In this document: positions 41,934-47,530 of the stretch, piece after piece
How positions within the stretch are numbered: position 1 is the stretch's first letter
Layout of the letters: each line of letters begins with the position of its first letter
Origin: Caldisericia bacterium
GTDB taxonomy: Bacteria > Caldisericota > Caldisericia > B22-G15
Direction: 5' to 3'
Length of the DNA stretch: 47,530 bases
Assembly (NCBI GenBank): GCA_030018355.1
Contig: JASEFN010000003.1
Coordinates: 1 to 47,530, forward strand
Position numbers and translations under genes: made by a program
The notes under the pieces: model-generated
Seen by the model: the letters and a program-made list of their open reading frames with translations, nothing else
What the model was told of the DNA's origin: nothing
Databases searched by the model: none

Positions 41934-43563
41934 ATTTGATATCTCTTTTGAAAAAATTGAAATAGAATCAGAAGAAAAACATATTTTCTTTGAAAAAGAG
42001 AAAGAATTTTCACTCTTTGACTACAAATTGAGTTCTTTTTTGGATCTCTATTTTAAGCCAAAAAAGAAAATTTTTATTAAAAAGATATCTATAACTTATA
42101 AAGTTAACAAACCTGAATCTTATTTTGTTTTTAGAAATGGTTTTCAATCTTGGTCACCTTCTCACTTTTTTAAAAATGAAATAAAAGAGAGGTCACCCCT
42201 TTTCAAAATTTTAAAATATCACTATCTTGATCCAGAAAATTTATTTCCAACTATAAGTTATATTTTTACAATTTTAAAAGGAAACTTCACTTATCTTATT
42301 TTTAAATGTGAAGATCCAAATTTTTATGTCTATTTTGTTATAAATAAAAGAAAAATAGATATTGTATTCGAAATTGATAAATTTTTGTCTGAACCTCTTT
42401 TACTCAGAATTAAAATTGAGGAGACAAATAGTATATCTTTTGATCAAAATTTTAATAAAAAAATTTATGGGTGGACATCTTGGTATTACTATTATAGAAA
42501 TATAAATAAAGAGGAAATTTTTAAAAATATAGATGCAATAGAAAACATTCCGTTTAAACTTAACTATTTTCAAATTGATGATGGATGGCAAAAAAGTATT
42601 GGTGATTGGGAAGAGAATGAAAAATTTAAAGGTTCGCTTAAAGAAATATGTGACAAATTAAATAATAAAAATATTTCACCTGGTATATGGCTTGCTCCTT
42701 TTATAGTTGAGAAAAATTCATCCATATTTAAAAGGAGAAAAGACCTTCTTTTAAAAGACAAATCTGGAAAAATTTTTCCATGTGGTTTTAATCCGTTATG
42801 GAGTGGGTATTTTTATCCTCTTGATATTGAAAAGGAAGAAGTTTATGAAAGAATTTTAAACATTTTAAAAAATTTAAAAGAAATTGGTTTTAAACTTTTT
42901 AAACTTGATTTTCTTTATGGAGGATTTATAAAAGGAGAACATGAAAATTCAAGATATGAAAGATTCATTAATTTTATAAATGAAATTAGAAAGGAACTAA
43001 AAGAATCAATAATACTTGCATGTGGTGCACCATATATTTTAAAAGAGAATCTTTATGATATTTTAAGAGTTGGTCCAGATACTATGGATGGATGGAAAAA
43101 TATCTTTTTAAGATTTATTGGATTTGAGGGTAGAGTTGAAGGATATAACTCTTTGAGAAACACAATTCAAAGGAATATTTTTTCTCCTCAAAAATTTCTT
43201 TTTGATCCTGATGTGATATTTTTAAAACCAAAAAAACTTAACTTATTCGAAAAAGAAACAATAATTATAGTAAATTACCTTCTTTCAAACATAATTTTCT
43301 TTTCTGATCCAATTTATAATTTAAAAAGAGACGATTTTAATTTACTTAAGATATTAAATGAAATAGGAAACTATTATTTAACTGATTTTGATTTTCAAGA
43401 TGATCTTTATAAATTTGTTTTTTATGGGGAGAAACTTAAATTCTCTCTTTTTGTAAATCTCTCTAACAAATTAAAGAAAATTGAAAATTATAAAGAGGAG
43501 TTTATTAAAAAAAGAGATGATAACTTAATTTACCCTCATGAGTCAAGGATTTTTTTAATATGA
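41926..43563 (+). CDS. Alpha-galactosidase, GH36 family
   Basis: A 545-residue enzyme of the compact GH36 type, near the 552 residues of the Thermotoga maritima enzyme. An N-terminal beta domain (1 to about 175) precedes the TIM barrel. Motifs: WTSWYYYYRNI (183-193), FQIDDGWQ (215-222), GIWLAPF, the nucleophile D328 in FKLDFLYGG, and the acid/base D385 in RVGPDTMDGW. It cleaves terminal alpha-1,6-galactose from melibiose, raffinose or galactomannan fragments. No signal peptide, so it is cytoplasmic. It overlaps the PfkB gene by 4 nt. Confidence 0.9.
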   Translation: MNEFDISFEKIEIESEEKHIFFEKEKEFSLFDYKLSSFLDLYFKPKKKIFIKKISITYKVNKPESYFVFRNGFQSWSPSHFFKNEIKERSPLFKILKYHYLDPENLFPTISYIFTILKGNFTYLIFKCEDPNFYVYFVINKRKIDIVFEIDKFLSEPLLLRIKIEETNSISFDQNFNKKIYGWTSWYYYYRNINKEEIFKNIDAIENIPFKLNYFQIDDGWQKSIGDWEENEKFKGSLKEICDKLNNKNISPGIWLAPFIVEKNSSIFKRRKDLLLKDKSGKIFPCGFNPLWSGYFYPLDIEKEEVYERILNILKNLKEIGFKLFKLDFLYGGFIKGEHENSRYERFINFINEIRKELKESIILACGAPYILKENLYDILRVGPDTMDGWKNIFLRFIGFEGRVEGYNSLRNTIQRNIFSPQKFLFDPDVIFLKPKKLNLFEKETIIIVNYLLSNIIFFSDPIYNLKRDDFNLLKILNEIGNYYLTDFDFQDDLYKFVFYGEKLKFSLFVNLSNKLKKIENYKEEFIKKRDDNLIYPHESRIFLI

Positions 43564-44483
43564 TACTAATAATTACATTTAATCTTGCAATTGATAAAGT
43601 TTTATTTGTCGATGAATTTAAACCTTTTAGTGAAAATAGAGTTAAGGTTTTATCCTCACTTCCAGGAGGGAAAGGGGTTAATGTTGCAAGATGTTTAAGA
43701 TCTCTCTATAAAACCTCCACTATTGCAGGTTTTATTGGAGGATATAATGGCGGTTTTATTAAAGAAGGTTTGAAAAAAGAAAAAATAGGGAGTATTCTTG
43801 TTGAAATTGAGAATGAAAATCGAATTTGCAATATTTTACTTGATAGTAGTGGTAAAATTACTGAAATATATGAAGTGGGGCCAGAAATAAAAGAAGAAAA
43901 AGTTCAAGAGTTAATTAATGAGATTAAAAAAAGAGAGGAGAGTTTTCAGTATATTGTTATTTCAGGAAGTATTCCTAAAGGGATAAATGAAAATCATATT
44001 TTTGAAATTCTTGAAATTTTTAAAGATAGAAAAATCTTTCTTGATATACATGGAGAAATTTTAATCAAAATTCTTGAAAAATTTGAAATATTTTTCTTGA
44101 AAATAAATGAAAATGAATTTAAAAAAACTTTTAATGCTTCTTTATTAAGTAAAAATTTATTGATTAATATTTTTAAAAATTATAAAATTTGTCTTCCAGT
44201 AATAACTCTTGGTGAAAAGGGAGCAATATTTTTATATAAAGAAAATTTATATAAAATAACTACAGATTATAAAGTTAAAATTGTTAATCCAGTTGGAGCG
44301 GGTGATTCTTTTATGGGTGGTTTTGTTTATGGAATAGATGAAGGAATGAATATTTTTGATGCTTTAAAATATGGAACATCAGCATCAATAAGTAATCTTT
44401 CTTTTTTTGAAGGAGGAAAAGTTAATAAAGAAGATATTGAAAATATTTTTAATAAGATAAATATATTATTAATGGAGGAGTAA
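43560..44483 (+). CDS. PfkB-family sugar-phosphate kinase (1-phosphofructokinase/LacC-like)
   Basis: A 307-residue kinase with LPGGKGVNVARCL (36-44 core) and the C-terminal PfkB signature NPVGAGDSFMGGF with catalytic D249. The opening ITFNLAIDKVLFVDEF is typical of the 1-phosphofructokinase and tagatose-6-phosphate kinase branch. Beside an alpha-galactosidase, a LacC-like role in galactose use is possible, but no lacAB or lacD gene is present. It follows GH36 with a 4-nt overlap and precedes GH1 by 3 nt. Confidence 0.85.
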   Translation: MILIITFNLAIDKVLFVDEFKPFSENRVKVLSSLPGGKGVNVARCLRSLYKTSTIAGFIGGYNGGFIKEGLKKEKIGSILVEIENENRICNILLDSSGKITEIYEVGPEIKEEKVQELINEIKKREESFQYIVISGSIPKGINENHIFEILEIFKDRKIFLDIHGEILIKILEKFEIFFLKINENEFKKTFNASLLSKNLLINIFKNYKICLPVITLGEKGAIFLYKENLYKITTDYKVKIVNPVGAGDSFMGGFVYGIDEGMNIFDALKYGTSASISNLSFFEGGKVNKEDIENIFNKINILLMEE

Positions 44484-44486
44484 GTT

Positions 44487-45710
44487 ATGAAGAATTTTTT
44501 ATGGGGTACTGCTACTTCAAGTCATCAGGTTGAGGGTGGAAATTTTAATAATGATTGGTGGTTATGGGAAAAATTGGGAAAAATCAAAACAAATGATTCC
44601 TCTCATCCATCATGTGATCATTACCATCTTTATAAAGATGATTTTAAATTAATTAAATTTTTAAATAACAATGCTTATAGGTTTTCAATTGAATGGTCAA
44701 GAATAGAACCAGAAGAAGGAAAATTTGATGAAAAAGAAATAGAACACTATATTGATATGCTTGAAGAATTAAGAAAATTAAATATAGAACCCATTTTAAC
44801 TCTTCATCACTTTACAATACCAATTTGGTTTTACAACAAAGGAAGTTTTTTAAATGAAGAATCACCAAAAATTTTCTCAAGATTTGTTAAAAAAGTTATA
44901 CCTTATTTTAAAAATTATGTAAGATATTGGATAACAATAAATGAACCACTTGTGCTCGCTGTTTTAGGATATATTTTTGGTTGGTGGCCACCTGGAATGA
45001 AAAGTTTCAAATTGGGTTTAAAGGTTGCAAGAAACTTAATTCTTTCACATATGGAAGCGTATAAGATAATTAAAGAGGAAGACGAAAGTTCTATGGTTTC
45101 AATTGCTCATAATATGGAGCTTTTTTATCCGGCTTCTAACTTCTTTTTAGATAAAATTGTCGCAAATTACATAAGCGATCTTTATAATTACAAAATTTTA
45201 GATTCTCTAATTGAGGGAGTCATTAAAAAACCATTTGGAAAAGATGAGGTGATTTCTGATTTAAAAAATTCTCTTGATTTTATTGGAGTAAATTATTATA
45301 CAAGAGCATTTGTCAAATATCACCCATTTAAAATTTTTGCAGAGAAAAAAAGAAAAAATGCGATTTTAACAGATTTTGGTTATGAATATTATCCAGAGGG
45401 GATTTATGAAATACTGATGAATTTGAAAAAATATAATAAAAAAATATTAATAACTGAACATGGAATTGCAGATAGAGAGGATAAATTGAGAAAGGATTTT
45501 CTTATAAAAGCAATTGATTCTGTTAAAAAGGCAAAGAATGAGGGAGTTCAAGTTTTTGGCTATATGTACTGGTCTTTAATGGACAATTTTGAGTGGATTG
45601 AAGGATATTCAATGAAATTTGGTCTTTTTGAAGTTGATTTTAAAACACTTGAAAGAAAACCAAGAGAAAGTGCTTATCTTTACAGAGATCTATGCTCTAA
45701 AGAAATTTAA
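44487..45710 (+). CDS. Beta-glycosidase, GH1 family
   Basis: A 407-residue GH1 enzyme, slightly short for the family. It opens FLWGTATSSHQVEG, has HHFTIP, the acid/base E153 in TINEPL and the nucleophile E324 in ITEHG (histidine in place of the usual asparagine). The aglycone region SLMDNFEWIEGYSMKFGLFE lacks the phosphate-binding Ser-Lys-Tyr pattern of 6-phospho-beta-glycosidases, so plain beta-glucosides or galactosides are expected. No signal peptide. It is the last gene of the operon and is followed directly by a terminator. Confidence 0.92.
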   Translation: MKNFLWGTATSSHQVEGGNFNNDWWLWEKLGKIKTNDSSHPSCDHYHLYKDDFKLIKFLNNNAYRFSIEWSRIEPEEGKFDEKEIEHYIDMLEELRKLNIEPILTLHHFTIPIWFYNKGSFLNEESPKIFSRFVKKVIPYFKNYVRYWITINEPLVLAVLGYIFGWWPPGMKSFKLGLKVARNLILSHMEAYKIIKEEDESSMVSIAHNMELFYPASNFFLDKIVANYISDLYNYKILDSLIEGVIKKPFGKDEVISDLKNSLDFIGVNYYTRAFVKYHPFKIFAEKKRKNAILTDFGYEYYPEGIYEILMNLKKYNKKILITEHGIADREDKLRKDFLIKAIDSVKKAKNEGVQVFGYMYWSLMDNFEWIEGYSMKFGLFEVDFKTLERKPRESAYLYRDLCSKEI

Positions 45711-45734
45711 AAGGGAGGAAAGTATCCTCCCTTT
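45710..45734. terminator. Bidirectional intrinsic terminator
   Basis: AAAGGGAGGA (45710-45719), a 5-nt loop AAGTA, and TCCTCCCTTT (45725-45734) form a perfect 10-bp stem. T-rich tracts follow on both strands. It starts at the last base of the GH1 stop codon and lies 8 nt before the stop of the convergent minus-strand gene, so it can serve both. Confidence 0.85.
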
Positions 45735-45742
45735 AATAAATT

Positions 45743-47530
45743 TTATTCCCCAGGATAAGTAATCTTTACTACTTTAAGATTTGGATCCCAATCAACTTTA
45801 CACCCAAGATTTTCTGCAATGAATCTAACAGGAAGCATTGTCCTTCCAGAGATAATCATTGGTACTACCTTTGGATTACCTGGATCTATTTGTTTATCAA
45901 CTCCATTCACTCTTGCAATATTTTTCCCTATCCAGAGTTCAATTACAATACCTTTTAGACTAACAGTTACCTTTTTTTCTACTCCATCCCAACCAACAGT
46001 TGCACCTAATGGTTCTGCAATCCATCTTATTGGTAAAAGAGTTCTTCCTTCAACTATTAAAGGTGGTACATCTATCTCTTTTGGTTCACCGTTAATGTAC
46101 ATAATTTTGTTTCCTATTTGAAGTTTTAAAATAATCTTTTCTATTTCAATATATTTATATAAATAACCATAAAATGAACCAGCGTATATATTTTTTGAAT
46201 TATTAATATCAATGGCTAATCTTCTTATATTTAAATCAACTAAGCCTTCATTGATCGAATTCCATGAATTTCCACTATCAGTAGATTTAAAAATACCACT
46301 ATATGAACAAGCATAAATTATATTTGTATTTTGTTGATCAATTTCAATAGATAAAAAATAATTATTTTTCATTAAACCATTACCAACTTCAATCCAATTT
46401 TCTCCTCCATCAATTGATTTGAATACAGTAGTAGAGCCAGCATATAAAATATTATTATTTTTAGGATCTATTTTTATTACATAAAAATTTAAATTTGTTA
46501 ATCCATTATTTTTAGAGATCCAATTTTCACCGCCATCAATAGATTTGAAAATTCCATTTTTTGTTGCAACATATATGATATTGCTATTATTATAATCAAT
46601 TGCAATATTATAAATATATTTATCACTTAAACCATTTGTTATATCAATCCATGTGTTGCAACCATCTGTTGATTTGTATATTTTAAAAGGATTTATTGCA
46701 TATATAGTATTGCTATTTTTAGGATCGTATATTAACATGGTTATATAATTACTTAATTTTTTACTATCAACTTTAATCCAAGTTTCTCCTCCATCAATAG
46801 ATTTATGAATATAATTCCATGTTCCAACCAACAGAGTGTTATTGACAGGATCAACAGCAATTGTTTGAATTTGTTCATTATTTAAACCTTCTCTTTTTTC
46901 AAACCAATTTCTTCCTCCATCATATGATTTATAGAAACCGCTTTCTGTGCCTAAATATATAATATTGCTATCTTTTGGGTCAACTTTTATAGAATTGATT
47001 GTAGGTCCAAATATTCCTTTATTAATTTTTAACCAATTTAAACCATAATCAATTGATTTATAAACGCCACACCCTGTTGCAGCATAAATTATATTATTAT
47101 TTTCCTTATTGATACTAATTTTAAAAATATTAAAACATGATAATCCATTGATAATCTTTTTCCAATTTTCTCCACTGTCATTACTTTTATAATAACCACC
47201 ATTTGTTGCAAGGTATATAAGATTTGTATCCTTTTCATCAATAGAAATACAATTTATTTTATAACCCATTAAACCAATTGACTTATTTTCCCATTTTTCT
47301 CCTTCATCTACTGACTTATAAACATGTAAATTTGTACCGATGTAAATAATTTTCGTGTTCTTTGGATCAATTGCAATAGTATTAATTATCAGATCTGTAA
47401 GACCAGAATTTTTTTCTTGCCAACTTTCTCCTCCATCAATAGACTTAAAAATTCCATTATCAGTTGCAACATAGATTAAATTACTATTTGTGGGGCTAAT
47501 TTTAATATCATTTATATTTAAATTAGTCAA
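45743..47530 (-). CDS. Beta-propeller repeat protein with two stalk domains (5' end outside window)
   Basis: The last 595 residues of a gene whose start lies beyond the window. Residues 1 to about 467 are eleven repeats of about 43 residues with the pattern I-x-I-D-P-x-N-x-N-x-I-Y followed by G-x-[FY]-K-S-x-D-G-G-x-x-W (BNR/sortilin-like beta-propeller blades). Residues about 468-595 are two copper-amine-oxidase N-terminal-like stalk domains, each with V-x-G-R-T-x-L-P-[IV]-R-[FW]-I-A-E. Such proteins are usually exported and bind surfaces or glycans. The leading TTG at the window edge lies mid-repeat and is not the true start. Function unknown. Confidence 0.8.
   Translation of the reverse strand: MTNLNINDIKISPTNSNLIYVATDNGIFKSIDGGESWQEKNSGLTDLIINTIAIDPKNTKIIYIGTNLHVYKSVDEGEKWENKSIGLMGYKINCISIDEKDTNLIYLATNGGYYKSNDSGENWKKIINGLSCFNIFKISINKENNNIIYAATGCGVYKSIDYGLNWLKINKGIFGPTINSIKVDPKDSNIIYLGTESGFYKSYDGGRNWFEKREGLNNEQIQTIAVDPVNNTLLVGTWNYIHKSIDGGETWIKVDSKKLSNYITMLIYDPKNSNTIYAINPFKIYKSTDGCNTWIDITNGLSDKYIYNIAIDYNNSNIIYVATKNGIFKSIDGGENWISKNNGLTNLNFYVIKIDPKNNNILYAGSTTVFKSIDGGENWIEVGNGLMKNNYFLSIEIDQQNTNIIYACSYSGIFKSTDSGNSWNSINEGLVDLNIRRLAIDINNSKNIYAGSFYGYLYKYIEIEKIILKLQIGNKIMYINGEPKEIDVPPLIVEGRTLLPIRWIAEPLGATVGWDGVEKKVTVSLKGIVIELWIGKNIARVNGVDKQIDPGNPKVVPMIISGRTMLPVRFIAENLGCKVDWDPNLKVVKITYPGE
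45817..46143 (-). repeat. Two tandem stalk (Cu-amine-oxidase N-like) domain repeats
   Basis: Two copies of the segment ending GRTLLPIRWIAEPLG and GRTMLPVRFIAENLG, about 70 residues apart, at the C-terminus of the propeller protein. Each is followed by a V-x-W-D strand (VGWD, VDWD). They are protein-level repeats; the DNA copies have diverged. Confidence 0.7.
46144..47530 (-). repeat. Eleven propeller-blade repeats of about 129 bp
   Basis: Repeats coding for about 43 residues each, with most copies keeping KS-x-DGG-x-x-W. Some are atypical: copy 4 has DYG, copy 7 has DGC and copy 11 ends in a different strand. They are not identical in DNA, so they are not recent duplications. The series continues past the window end. 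Confidence 0.75.

Noticed and set aside
47528-47530. TTG at the window edge as start of the propeller protein
   Set aside because: It falls mid-repeat, so the gene must continue beyond the window.
46144-47530. Direct repeats as a CRISPR array
   Set aside because: Unit length about 129 bp, coding, diverged and without spacers; explained by protein blades.

Overview
The window is 47.5 kb of AT-rich bacterial chromosome (about 30% G+C by eye) and is almost fully coding. No stretch over 300 bases lacks a gene; the longest gap is 146 bases (19655-19800). I saw no rRNA, tRNA, CRISPR array, transposase or phage gene. The ribosomal and RNA polymerase genes are bacterial. Several traits suggest a thermophile or deep-branching anaerobe with Firmicutes-like gene order: zinc-binding forms of L24, S14, S4, L36 and adenylate kinase; an archaeal-type membrane serine protease; a PGI/PMI-type sugar isomerase; and stalk (copper-amine-oxidase N-terminal-like) domains. 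Caldisericota, Dictyoglomota, Coprothermobacterota or Thermotogota relatives would fit. This placement is an inference and is not secure.

Region 1 (1-17692, + strand) is the end of tuf followed by the S10, spc and alpha ribosomal clusters without a visible break: rpsJ, rplC, rplD, rplW, rplB, rpsS, rplV, rpsC, rplP, rpmC, rpsQ, rplN, rplX, rplE, rpsN, rpsH, rplF, rplR, rpsE, rplO, secY, adk, map, infA, rpmJ, rpsM, rpsK, rpsD, rpoA, rplQ. It continues into ecfA1, ecfA2, ecfT and truA as in Bacilli. The L30 gene (rpmD) is missing between rpsE and rplO. RpoA is longer than usual and carries two consecutive C-terminal helix-hairpin-helix domains.

Region 2 (17676-25533) holds a minus-strand Asp/Glu symporter plus Asp/Glu racemase pair. 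Divergent from it are a ferritin-like protein and an ABC-2 exporter, followed by cvpA-like, spoIID/lytB-like and queA genes.

Region 3 (25583-32044) is a tightly overlapping run: aminotransferase, membrane serine protease, MoxR ATPase, DUF58, a DUF4129-like membrane protein and uridine phosphorylase. Region 4 (32077-35501) has single genes in alternating directions: PAP2 phosphatase, EamA permease and PolX-PHP DNA polymerase.

Region 5 (35610-45710) is an eight-gene sugar operon: PIG-L deacetylase, PGI/PMI-like isomerase, ROK kinase, six-hairpin glycosidase-like protein, MFS transporter, GH36 alpha-galactosidase, PfkB kinase and GH1 beta-glycosidase. None of the hydrolases has a signal peptide, so it looks like import of intact oligosaccharide followed by cytoplasmic breakdown and phosphorylation. 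It ends at a perfect 10-bp bidirectional terminator. Beyond it is the 3' part of a minus-strand surface-type protein with eleven beta-propeller repeats and two stalk domains.

The most notable signals are: (a) four of the eight recognisable transcription-unit-first genes have a -10 box ending only 6-8 nt before the start codon and no Shine-Dalgarno, so they are probably leaderless; (b) the tandem C-terminal domains of RpoA, in which the second copy has lost most DNA-contact residues; (c) the all-intracellular glycan operon with an unfamiliar six-hairpin enzyme and a deacetylase-isomerase-kinase start.
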